A stretch of DNA of 64,000 bases from Paraglaciecola arctica (lineage in GTDB: Bacteria; Pseudomonadota; Gammaproteobacteria; Enterobacterales; Alteromonadaceae). The notes beneath the pieces were generated by a model. That model was not told where the DNA came from. It saw nothing but the letters and a program-made list of their open reading frames with translations, and searched no databases. The first letter of the stretch is position 1. Every line of letters begins with the position of its first letter. Location: assembly GCF_018861065.1 (NCBI RefSeq), contig NZ_JAHKQO010000028.1:1-64000 (forward strand), written 5' to 3'. The position numbers were made by a program, and so were the translations under genes. Below are positions 19,007 to 26,461 of this stretch, one piece after another.

Positions 19007-20278
19007 TCATGCTCCGCTGGATTTTGGAATGCTATGTAACAACTCATCATAGTGTGAGTATATTTTGCCCACATCCATTTGGTTGAGAAATCCGGAACAG
19101 GTTAAGTAAGCCAATAAATACCGAGCATCTTTCACCCAAGGAGGCAGATGTTTTGGCGCATTACATAGTCCCATTTTTTCAAGTTTGTATATTACCGGCA
19201 TATCCTCAATGTCTAACTTGCCACAGAACAAAAGTTTAAGACAATCTGCTCGACCATTGGCTGCTATTGCTTTTAAAAAATTGTGAACTCGGATTAATCC
19301 CTCTAAGTAAACTCCATCTTTAGTGAAAGGTGCCCCACCGCTCAAAACACCGCCTCTAAATACTCTACGGCTATTTTCATAGGCTTGAGATTCGTTTCCA
19401 ATACGTTCAAGAAAGTATTGATATACCTGTAAAAAGTCAGCGCCCTCAATTGCCATTTGAATGGCAATGATGCGATCAGCCAATCGCCTTAGCCGATCTA
19501 AGTCAATAGAATTGGTAATGTACTCGGCGAATACGGCCAATCCTTCCTGAGTTTTAGTTGTGCCGGGATGTCCCGCCGCTAAAATTTTAAGAAACGGCTG
19601 ATTTAAACCATTAATTGAAGTTGCAACATGAATATGAGCCTCATGATTAATTAGCTGTTGTGCGTCTAAATCCGTAAAACACGCGGTTTTTCTGATCCGA
19701 ATAAGTTTGGGGCTAGCTAAGGCGTTGGCTGACAGTTCATCTACAATTTCAACTTGTGGTGCTTCATCCCCAAACATTTTAACGACTGCTTCTTTCATTT
19801 CTGCGGCGATCCCCGATGCTAGATAACAAACAGGGGCGGGAGCTCCAACATCGTAGTTGGCATAACTACTAATTTGTTTGTCAAAACTTTTGGCTAATCC
19901 TAGGGGAGTGGATTTACCATCAACAAAAGGGTTAGTGGGTTTACCATAAAGTTTTTCCGAATACTCATAGAACTTTTTAGTGCCGGTTGATGCCATCATT
20001 AATGCACTGTATTCGAGTTTAATGGCAATACTTTCAAACCATTTATCTACATCTGATTTTCCAATTAGCGCCCGAGCCTCAGCAACCGCAGACAACGTGT
20101 TAGTTGGATCGAAGTCAGAATACATGACTTTAGGTAGCTCTTTACATTGGTTTGCAAAAAACTGGCGTTTTACATCGCGTTGCCACTCTACATGAGAGAG
20201 GATCCGAATCGATTGACTGGCACCATACAATAGTGAGCTTAGGTTTTGAATACGGCGCTTTTCTGCTTCCAATGTCAT
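19007..20278 (-). CDS. QEGLA-motif (DUF1704) gluzincin-like metallohydrolase
   Basis: 423 residues. A zinc-binding HExxxH motif (H212, E213, H217) is followed by QEGLA at 244-248. This is the hallmark of the DUF1704/TIGR02421 family, often labelled 'flavohemoglobin expression-modulating QEGLA motif protein' and related to eukaryotic tyrosine carboxypeptidases of the MATCAP group. The bacterial substrate is unknown. Its ATG overlaps the stop codon of the upstream MscS gene (ATGA), so the two are translationally coupled. No flavohemoglobin gene is nearby, so that label should not be taken literally. Confidence 0.85.
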   Translation of the reverse strand: MTLEAEKRRIQNLSSLLYGASQSIRILSHVEWQRDVKRQFFANQCKELPKVMYSDFDPTNTLSAVAEARALIGKSDVDKWFESIAIKLEYSALMMASTGTKKFYEYSEKLYGKPTNPFVDGKSTPLGLAKSFDKQISSYANYDVGAPAPVCYLASGIAAEMKEAVVKMFGDEAPQVEIVDELSANALASPKLIRIRKTACFTDLDAQQLINHEAHIHVATSINGLNQPFLKILAAGHPGTTKTQEGLAVFAEYITNSIDLDRLRRLADRIIAIQMAIEGADFLQVYQYFLERIGNESQAYENSRRVFRGGVLSGGAPFTKDGVYLEGLIRVHNFLKAIAANGRADCLKLLFCGKLDIEDMPVIYKLEKMGLCNAPKHLPPWVKDARYLLAYLTCSGFLNQMDVGKIYSHYDELLHSIPKSSGA

Positions 20279-21162
20279 AGGTCTTTACTTGCAATTGTGT
20301 CGTTAACAGGTCTGCCTGAAATAGGGGAGCTAGCATTTAATGTAACGGGCAGTGGTTGAGTTGCTTCACCCGAATAGAAACTAATATGAGGGAAAGGAAT
20401 TTCAATGTTGTTGTCGTCAAAAGCCTTTTTAACTTCTTGATACATAGAATTTTTTAACGATAAGAAGTTCTCTCGTTTGGCCCATACCGAGTATTGAATA
20501 TTCACAGATGAAGAACCGAAACCGAGTAGAATAAACAAAGGAGCGGGTTCATCTAGACATAAGACATTTTTTGCCGCGACAGCGCCCAATATTTGTTTTA
20601 CTTGTTCAATATCTTCTTTATAAGCGATGCCAATTTGTAAATCTGCCCGTCGTATCGGAAATTTAGTGAGAGTTGTCACTTGGGATTTAATCATTGATTC
20701 GTTAGGAATACGCACAAATAGATTATCAAAGGTTCTTAGTTTAACGGATAACAGATCGATGGAAATGACCTCTCCGGTGGTATCTCCTACTTTGATGATG
20801 TCGGTAATCGAGAAAGGCCTTTCCATCATCAAAAATATTCCACTAATAAGGTTAGATGCTGATGTCTGAGACGCAAACCCTATAGCCACACTTAGAATGC
20901 CAGCAGCGCCTAATACCACACTTAAATCGAACCCTAATTCTCTCAGGGCGGAAAAAAGCATAAGAATAAAAATGCCATAAAAAATGGCTCTCTTTAACTG
21001 TACTTTTCCGTGGGTGCCAAGATGCTTAAACTCTATCCGTAAAACCGCAGAACTGGCTATTTTAGCGATAAAGTAGCCAACGATTAAAATCAGTAGTGCT
21101 TTAGATATAGCAAATATATGCAGTTGTTCCATTAGGCTGATCGTTGAGGTTGTTTCTTGCAT
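20275..21162 (-). CDS. Small MscS-family mechanosensitive channel
   Basis: 295 residues from the ATG at 21162, which has GGAG six bases upstream; a GTG at 21174 would add four. Two or three N-terminal helices precede the pore helix (VLGAAGILSVAIGFASQTSAS) and the conserved MscS beta domain (RPFSITDIIKVGDTTGEV, VRIPNESMI). It is sandwiched between the DUF432 gene (26 bp upstream) and the QEGLA gene (4-bp overlap), which argues for a functional unit. Confidence 0.9.
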   Translation of the reverse strand: MQETTSTISLMEQLHIFAISKALLILIVGYFIAKIASSAVLRIEFKHLGTHGKVQLKRAIFYGIFILMLFSALRELGFDLSVVLGAAGILSVAIGFASQTSASNLISGIFLMMERPFSITDIIKVGDTTGEVISIDLLSVKLRTFDNLFVRIPNESMIKSQVTTLTKFPIRRADLQIGIAYKEDIEQVKQILGAVAAKNVLCLDEPAPLFILLGFGSSSVNIQYSVWAKRENFLSLKNSMYQEVKKAFDDNNIEIPFPHISFYSGEATQPLPVTLNASSPISGRPVNDTIASKDL

Positions 21163-21188
21163 TGCGGACTCCACACTTAATTAGGGTA

Positions 21189-21983
21189 TTAACCTAACAA
21201 GTTCTTAATAGATTTAACCAAATGATGACTGTCAGATAATTGCCGCGCCTGCGATATTAACATCATCTTTCCTGTTCCTTTATTAGGTGGAGAACCTTTA
21301 AGCCTCAATCCTGTTTTGTTGCTGTCACTGTGATAGGTAATTTCGACTTCTTGAGTCCAAAAATCTTGATTTTCATCAGTATATAGAGTTAAAAATGGAG
21401 CTGGGAGATTAATCCGCTCGATAGTTAAGGTTTCAGTATGTTGGTTTTTTATGATAACTGGAGTAATCGCTCGGTGATCACGTTTTTCAATTTGCGCTAA
21501 ATTGACCCTAGCATCAGTGTATTTCGCATAACATAACTCGCCTTCCATAGTTGATGGGCCAAACCACGAGTCGGAAGGACGTAAGAAAGGGATATCTACT
21601 ACTGGAGCAGTTTTGAGTTTTAGTTTCATTAAAAACCATAATGGAGAGCTAACATAGAGCTCGATATGTTCACCGGAAAGAATATTTAACGAAGTGGCAG
21701 GTCTTGCCACAATGGAACGGTCAGCCAACATAGGGGAAATGTTGATAGAATCACTCGTTTGATTGACTAAATGTCTTGAGTAGGGCACATCGCTGAACGT
21801 ATCAGCCGACTTTTGTGAATGAACCGCAATTTGAGAGGTGCTTTCAGAATCTGACTCCTTGTTCCAGATAACCCACTCTTTGTGCAGCCTTTGGATGGCT
21901 ATCATACGTTTGCCTAAGTCCCAGACTTTAACTTCATCTAGCGCTAAAGAGACGTCTCCCCACCACTTTATTCTTTTTGACAT
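21189..21983 (-). CDS. DUF432 family protein
   Basis: 264 residues. The block DSWFGPSTMEGELCYAKYTDA, with the preceding RPATSLNILSGEHIELYVSSPLW and following HRAITPVIIKN, is the DUF432 signature as I remember it. No signal peptide or membrane helix is evident. The start at 21983 has GGAG six bases upstream. DUF432 genes are often next to MscS genes, as here, so a cytosolic accessory role for the channel is reasonable but unproven. Confidence 0.82.
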   Translation of the reverse strand: MSKRIKWWGDVSLALDEVKVWDLGKRMIAIQRLHKEWVIWNKESDSESTSQIAVHSQKSADTFSDVPYSRHLVNQTSDSINISPMLADRSIVARPATSLNILSGEHIELYVSSPLWFLMKLKLKTAPVVDIPFLRPSDSWFGPSTMEGELCYAKYTDARVNLAQIEKRDHRAITPVIIKNQHTETLTIERINLPAPFLTLYTDENQDFWTQEVEITYHSDSNKTGLRLKGSPPNKGTGKMMLISQARQLSDSHHLVKSIKNLLG

Positions 21984-22102
21984 TAACACTCCAGACACGG
22001 CAATACAGTATGACTCTTTAGGTTTGTAGCATATATCACGCTAAACACTTTCATTACTACATTTTTGTCGTAGGTCGTTTTTTTAGAGGTAAATAAAAAC
22101 AG

Positions 22103-22130
22103 TTGCACAATTACTGAACAATATTATACT
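22103..22130 (+). promoter_or_regulatory. Sigma-70-type promoter of the small SOS gene
   Basis: TTGCAC at 22103-22108 and TATACT at 22125-22130 are separated by 16 bp. The -10 element overlaps the start of the LexA box, so bound LexA would block RNA polymerase. Confidence 0.65.
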
Positions 22131-22146
22131 GTATGTGTATACAGTT
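22127..22146 (+). promoter_or_regulatory. LexA (SOS) box
   Basis: TACTGTATGTGTATACAGTT matches the E. coli-type LexA operator (CTG-N10-CAG with an alternating T/A core) at 18 of 20 positions of the consensus TACTGTATATATATACAGTA. It overlaps the -10 element and lies 16 bp before the start codon of the small gene at 22163. Confidence 0.85.
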
Positions 22147-22162
22147 GTTAATTGGAGGCAGC

Positions 22163-22381
22163 ATGAATAATCATTTCAACACTATTTGTGGAGCGAATAA
22201 ATTAAACCATAGTAGCCTGTGCGCTGAACATTATGCCAATATGGATTTATGTAGTCAGGCGCAAATATCTGAAGACCCTGATAATATTTTAACTCGTATG
22301 AATAAACTCAGAGCTTATGCAAAGCAGCAGCAAGCGACCAGAATCAAATCTCAACGGCAACAAATCAGCTTTGGTTTCTAA
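22163..22381 (+). CDS. Small unknown protein under LexA control
   Basis: 72 residues, not recognised. The start at 22163 has GGAGG five bases upstream. The N-terminal half has three cysteines and several histidines; the C-terminal half is a charged, helix-prone segment (ILTRMNKLRAYAKQQQATRIKSQRQQ) rich in Lys, Arg and Gln. There is no signal peptide or membrane helix. The near-perfect LexA box predicts induction by DNA damage. Small SOS proteins in other bacteria often inhibit cell division, but nothing in this sequence shows that. A GyrI-like regulator gene follows on the same strand after 115 bp. Confidence 0.75.
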   Translation: MNNHFNTICGANKLNHSSLCAEHYANMDLCSQAQISEDPDNILTRMNKLRAYAKQQQATRIKSQRQQISFGF

Positions 22382-22395
22382 GGCGCATACCATAA

Positions 22396-22412
22396 AGTAT
22401 TGTGTCAATACT
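22396..22412 (+). terminator. Short hairpin after the small SOS gene
   Basis: AGTATTG and CAATACT form a perfect seven-pair stem around TGT, 15 bp after the stop codon. There is no T tract, so it could be a weak terminator or an mRNA end stabiliser. Confidence 0.4.
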
Positions 22413-22496
22413 CCCTAAAAAGAGCAATTTTGGTTAAGTAATTTAAGGGCAACTACTGCACAATGTTGCTATTAAAATTAATCGAGAAACATCTTT

Positions 22497-23390
22497 TTGT
22501 CTAACTATCTGCAACGGCTCAGTGTGGTTGTTAAATACATTGAGTCTCATCTCAATGAATCAATCACGACGTCTGAATTAAGTGATATTGCGTTTTTCTC
22601 TAAGTATCATTTTCATCGTATTTTTGTGGCTCATTTAGGAATGAGTGTGGGTAAATACATTAAGTTATTAAGGTTTAAACAAGTTTCTTATCAATTAGCA
22701 TTTCGTCATGAAGTGTCTTTATTAGAAATCGCCACTGACTGTGGATACGAGAATGCTTCTAGTCTATCAAGAGAGTTCAAAAAAATTTTAGGGGTAACAC
22801 CATCTGTTTTTAGGCAATCTCCAGACTGGGCCTTGTGGCATCAGGTTATTGACCCTTTATTATCACAACTCAATTCATTAACTAATTATATTCAGGAGAC
22901 AAATATGTTAGCTAACAATCATTCCTACGATGTTAAAATTATTGATTTTACACAAACAACTGTTGCAGCTTTAGAGCACCGCGGCGCACCTAACAAAGTG
23001 ATGGAAACCGTAGGAAAGTTTATTCAATGGCGCAAAGAAAATGGCCCTTTACCTAAATCCAGCGACACCTACAATATTCTCTACGATGATCCTCAAAGTG
23101 TTGCGCCCCAAGACTATAGGTTTGATGTATGCGCCTCGATTCAAACACCAATTAAAGCAAATACTTACTCAGTAATAGAAAAGATTATCCCTGGTGGCCG
23201 CTGCGCAGTTTTAAGGCATGTCGGAACACAAAGCAGTCTTGGTCAAAGTATTCATTATTTGTATCGTGAGTGGATAATACACAGCGATGAAACCCTCAGA
23301 GATTTTCCATGTTTTATTAAACGTGTCACTTTTTACCCCGATGTGCCTGAACACCAAATGGTTACCGAGATTTATCTACCAATAAAGTAA
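22497..23390 (+). CDS. AraC-family regulator with GyrI-like effector domain
   Basis: 297 residues. Two AraC helix-turn-helix motifs occupy residues 8-107 (SLLEIATDCGYENASSLSREFKK is the second). They are followed by a GyrI/SbmC-like small-molecule-binding domain (residues about 140-297, VIEKIIPGGRCAVLRHVG). This is the arrangement of Rob-type regulators. The start appears to be TTG at 22497 with only a weak GAGA upstream. Its position just after a LexA-controlled gene raises the possibility of read-through induction. The ligand is unknown. Confidence 0.88.
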   Translation: MSNYLQRLSVVVKYIESHLNESITTSELSDIAFFSKYHFHRIFVAHLGMSVGKYIKLLRFKQVSYQLAFRHEVSLLEIATDCGYENASSLSREFKKILGVTPSVFRQSPDWALWHQVIDPLLSQLNSLTNYIQETNMLANNHSYDVKIIDFTQTTVAALEHRGAPNKVMETVGKFIQWRKENGPLPKSSDTYNILYDDPQSVAPQDYRFDVCASIQTPIKANTYSVIEKIIPGGRCAVLRHVGTQSSLGQSIHYLYREWIIHSDETLRDFPCFIKRVTFYPDVPEHQMVTEIYLPIK

Positions 23391-23405
23391 CGCATTCCTT
23401 GTAAA

Positions 23406-23457
23406 AACCTTTAAACTAGCTAGATGTTTAAGGTTGGATAATCCAACTTCGTTTTTT
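23406..23457 (+). terminator. Overlapping inverted repeats after the AraC gene
   Basis: AACCTTTAAAC (23406-23416) can pair with GTTTAAGGTT (23426-23435), and GTTGGAT/ATCCAAC (23433-23447) forms a second stem followed by TTCGTTTTTT. The two stems share bases and are mutually exclusive. The second looks like a weak terminator just before the DUF1456 gene. Confidence 0.45.
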
Positions 23458-23466
23458 AGGAATAAT

Positions 23467-23934
23467 ATGATCAATAATGATGTCCTGCGCCGTGTGCGTT
23501 ATATCTTCGATTTCAACGACGCCAAAATGATTGAAATTTTTGCTCAAGCTGATTACCCCGCAACTGTTGAGCAGCTGCATAGTTGGTTACGTAAAGACGA
23601 TGATCCAGCATTTGTAGAAATTACTGATTTACAGTTTTCTTTGTTTTTAAATGGTTTAATTAACTTAAATCGTGGAAAACGAGAGGGCGTAGAAGCGCCA
23701 GTAGAACGCAAACTGACAAACAATATTATTTTCATGAAGTTAAAAATTGCCCTCAATATGCAAGCTGAGGCGGTTTTAGAAGCAATGAATTTAAGCGGTT
23801 TTAAAATCAGTAAGCACGAATTGAGTGCCTTCTTCAGAAAACCAGAAAATCGCCAATATCGTGCTTGTAACGATCAAATAATGCGTAATTTTTTAAAGGG
23901 ATTACAGATAAAAATACGTGGTGATGGGGGCTAA
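23467..23934 (+). CDS. DUF1456 (YehS-like) protein
   Basis: 155 residues made of two similar halves, each beginning with a NNDVLRRVRYIFD or NNIIFMKLKIALN helix and ending in an LSAFFRKP or LHSWLRKDDD block. That two-repeat helical pattern is typical of DUF1456/YehS. The function is unknown. The ATG at 23467 has AGGA five bases upstream. It is an independent gene 76 bp after the AraC-type regulator. Confidence 0.88.
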   Translation: MINNDVLRRVRYIFDFNDAKMIEIFAQADYPATVEQLHSWLRKDDDPAFVEITDLQFSLFLNGLINLNRGKREGVEAPVERKLTNNIIFMKLKIALNMQAEAVLEAMNLSGFKISKHELSAFFRKPENRQYRACNDQIMRNFLKGLQIKIRGDGG

Positions 23935-24014
23935 ACGAGTACTTTAATTTTGCTCTAAGTCGTTAAAGTTTAAGCGCTTTCATGTCATTTGTAAGCCACT
24001 AGCCGTTGTTTGAT

Positions 24015-24053
24015 TGACATACTTCTTTGTCCAAAGTTGTAAGAAGTATGTCA
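24015..24053. repeat. 13-bp perfect inverted repeat
   Basis: TGACATACTTCTT (24015-24027) and AAGAAGTATGTCA (24041-24053) are perfect complements around a 13-base spacer. It could be a transcript-end hairpin for the DUF1456 gene or a protein-binding site. No T tract follows. Confidence 0.7.
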
Positions 24054-24065
24054 CTAACTGCCAAT

Positions 24066-24123
24066 AGCGAATTAAGTCAAAATTCATCATTAATTAGCGA
24101 ATAACTATTCGCTGAAATTCGCT
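24066..24123. promoter_or_regulatory. Cluster of four AGCGAAT half-sites
   Basis: AGCGAAT occurs at 24066-24072 and 24096-24102, and its complement ATTCGCT at 24107-24113 and 24117-24123. The central pair makes an 18-bp palindrome AGCGAATA-AC-TATTCGCT. The clustering suggests a binding site, but no regulator can be named. Confidence 0.4.
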
Positions 24124-24396
24124 CAAGGGTTCAATTGATATTACCAATTGAGTCTTTATGGATTTTCTGGTTCAAGCAAAATTACTGCTAACAATGCAAG
24201 CAGTTGCACTTCAACGTTGTTTCTGAAAACCAAAGCAAACACCTACAAACCATACCACGACTGAATAGATGACCGTTGCTGTCAGATTAATATAGAAGTC
24301 GGTTGTTAACTACTGCTGATTCAAAATATCAATAAATCGATCCACACAGATAATATCTTCACTGCATATTTGACAAAGTTTGAGCATTACCTTAAC

Positions 24397-24418
24397 TTAT
24401 GTCTTATATAAGACATAA
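24397..24418. promoter_or_regulatory. Operator palindrome upstream of the reductase operon
   Basis: A perfect 22-bp palindrome with core ATGTCTTATATAAGACAT lies 35 bp before the aldo/keto reductase ATG. The same core occurs at 31572-31601, and a partial copy at 36787-36803. Size and symmetry fit a dimeric GntR-type repressor, and the HutC-type regulator at 37043 is the obvious candidate. Confidence 0.75.
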
Positions 24419-24453
24419 AATAATGTAGTCATTATTAATATTGGAATGAATTG

Positions 24454-25413
24454 ATGCCAAATAATCATAAAGAAATGCCAAAAGTTGGATTTGGTCTTTG
24501 GAAAATCCCTCAGGATATCTGTGCAGATGCTGTTTATAACGCAATTAAAGCTGGTTACCGGCATTTAGATAGTGCCTGTGATTACGGTAATGAAGTGCAA
24601 GTTGGTGAAGGTATCAAACGCGCTATTGACGATGGGCTCTGTAGCCGCGAAGAACTTTGGATTACCTCTAAGTTGTGGAATACCTATCACGCTAAAGAGC
24701 ATGTAAAACCTGCATTAGAAAAAACACTATCTGATTTGCAGTTAGATTATGTGGATCTTTATTTGATTCATTTCCCTATCGCGCAGCCCTTCGTAGATTT
24801 TGAAGACCGTTATCCGCCAGAGTGGATAACAGATACCAAAAGCGGAAAAATGGAAATAGCAGCGGTACCTCTGTTTGAAACTTGGCAAGGAATGGAAGAT
24901 ATATTCGAGCAAGATTTGGCGAAACAAATTGGTATATGTAACTACAACACGGGTTTGCTGCACGATTTGATGGCTTATGCGCGCGTTAAACCTTCAGTGT
25001 TACAAGTAGAATCTCACCCTTATTTAACACAAGAACGTTTGATGCGCTTAGCTAAACAATACGATATTGAAGTCACGGCTTTTTCTCCTCTCGGTGCTTT
25101 ATCCTATTTAGAGCTAGATATGGCCGGCGCTGCTGAGTCTGTATTAGAGCAGGACGTGGTTAAACAAGCGGCTCAACGACTCGGTAAAACCGCTGCCCAA
25201 GTGGTTTTACGCTGGGGAGTTCAACGGGGTAATGCGATTATTCCGAAAACTTCGCGCCCTGAACGTTTAATAGAAAACTTAGATATTTTTGATTTTGAAT
25301 TAACACCACAGGAAATGTCTGGGATTTCTGCGCTTAATAGCAATAGGCGATTTAATGATCCCGGCAACTTCTGCGAAGCTGCCTTTAATACTTTTCACCC
25401 CATTTACGATTAG
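24454..25413 (+). CDS. Aldo/keto reductase (aldose/xylose reductase-like)
   Basis: 319 residues of the AKR TIM-barrel family. Visible features are GFGLWKIP, HLDSACDYGNE (catalytic Asp and Tyr), ITSKLWN (catalytic Lys), LIHFPIA (catalytic His) and IPKTSRPERL (NADPH-binding). The ending RRFNDPGNF...FNTFHPIYD resembles xylose-reductase-like AKRs. It should reduce an aldehyde or aldose with NADPH. It is first in an operon with a dioxygenase (13 bp later) and a YeiH-type exporter. A GntR-type palindrome precedes it. The ATG at 24454 follows GGA, with a TTG three bases earlier. Confidence 0.92.
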   Translation: MPNNHKEMPKVGFGLWKIPQDICADAVYNAIKAGYRHLDSACDYGNEVQVGEGIKRAIDDGLCSREELWITSKLWNTYHAKEHVKPALEKTLSDLQLDYVDLYLIHFPIAQPFVDFEDRYPPEWITDTKSGKMEIAAVPLFETWQGMEDIFEQDLAKQIGICNYNTGLLHDLMAYARVKPSVLQVESHPYLTQERLMRLAKQYDIEVTAFSPLGALSYLELDMAGAAESVLEQDVVKQAAQRLGKTAAQVVLRWGVQRGNAIIPKTSRPERLIENLDIFDFELTPQEMSGISALNSNRRFNDPGNFCEAAFNTFHPIYD

Positions 25414-25426
25414 AGAGTGCCTGATT

Positions 25427-26410
25427 ATGCAACCGATAAACTTTGTAGACGTGCCCCATCAATTGGATTGTGGTGATTCAGTTTTCCCAAGCGTAGTAGT
25501 CAATGACGGTAGTATGACGTCACAGCAACAATGCGCAGATTGGATTAAATCGAACTTGCCTGAACTCGAAGCCAAATTGAAGGAATCTGGTGCGATATTG
25601 TTTCGTGGTTTTCCTGTGGATTCTGCTGAGAGCTTTGACGAGTTTTCGAATTCCTTTGGATATCCGAATTTTACCTACAAAGAATCGTTGTCGAATGCTG
25701 TTAGGATCAACTTTACTAAAAGGGTATTTACAGCCAATGAAGCACCCAAAGATGTAGAAATATTCTTACATCATGAAATGGCGCAAACCCCGATCTCGCC
25801 AAGTAAATTATTTTTCTTTTGTAAAAGTGCAGCGGAGCAAGGTGGGGAAACCCCGTTGTGTCGTTCTGACATGTTATTTGCAAATTTGCTAAAACAAATG
25901 CCAGAAGTAGCCGCAGACTTTGCAAACAAGGGGCTCAAATACACCACTCAAATGCCTGCTGAAGATGACTCAAACTCAGGACAAGGCCGCAGTTGGAAAA
26001 GCACCTTAAGTGTACAAGACCAGACACAAGCGGAGCACAAATTGGCAGAGTTGGGATATAGCTGGGAATGGTTAGAAGACGGCAGTTTACGTGCAACCAC
26101 ACCAGTTTTACCTGCTGTGATTGACATTGGAAATGATAAAAAAGTTTTTTATAATCAATTGATTGCAGCCTATATGGGATGGAAAGGCGTACGTGAAAAC
26201 CCCTCTAGTGCGATTACTTTTGGTGATGGTACCCCAATCCCAATTGAAGGGTTACAATTAGCCGTTAAGTTGTCTGAAAAGTATACCTTTGACTTGCCTT
26301 GGCAAGATGGAGACGTGGCCTTAGTCGATAATTATATGGCCATGCATGGTAGACGTCCTTTTTCCGGAGAACGTAAACGCCAAGTGTTGGTCGCATTAGC
26401 TATTGACTAA
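25427..26410 (+). CDS. TauD/TfdA-family Fe(II)/2-oxoglutarate dioxygenase
   Basis: 327 residues from the ATG at 25427. The jelly-roll oxygenase carries an iron-binding HxE (from LHHEMAQTP) in place of the HxD of TauD, the distal His in YMAMHGRRPF, and the 2-oxoglutarate-binding Arg in GERKRQV. HxE is typical of the SyrP/TfdA-like branch. An opening ESGAILFRGFPV block is also family-typical. Canonical TauD splits taurine into sulfite and an aldehyde; other members hydroxylate diverse substrates. Between an aldehyde reductase and a sulfate-exporter-family protein, a C-S-cleaving role is attractive but inferred. Confidence 0.88.
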   Translation: MQPINFVDVPHQLDCGDSVFPSVVVNDGSMTSQQQCADWIKSNLPELEAKLKESGAILFRGFPVDSAESFDEFSNSFGYPNFTYKESLSNAVRINFTKRVFTANEAPKDVEIFLHHEMAQTPISPSKLFFFCKSAAEQGGETPLCRSDMLFANLLKQMPEVAADFANKGLKYTTQMPAEDDSNSGQGRSWKSTLSVQDQTQAEHKLAELGYSWEWLEDGSLRATTPVLPAVIDIGNDKKVFYNQLIAAYMGWKGVRENPSSAITFGDGTPIPIEGLQLAVKLSEKYTFDLPWQDGDVALVDNYMAMHGRRPFSGERKRQVLVALAID

Positions 26411-26461
26411 GTGAACAATCGTTTTTCATGACCAATTTTACCGACTAAATGAGCTACTAAA

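Larger units (their letters stand above)
23935..24453. other. Gene-free region with several inverted repeats
   Basis: About 520 bp without a convincing gene. It contains a 13-bp inverted repeat (24015-24053), a cluster of four AGCGAAT half-sites (24066-24123), CAATTG-type short repeats near 24135-24155, and the 22-bp operator palindrome at 24397-24418 just before the aldo/keto reductase gene. Confidence 0.6.

Noticed and set aside
19007-20278. Labelling the QEGLA protein as a flavohemoglobin regulator
   Set aside because: That name is an inherited annotation. The sequence shows a metallohydrolase motif, and no flavohemoglobin gene is nearby.
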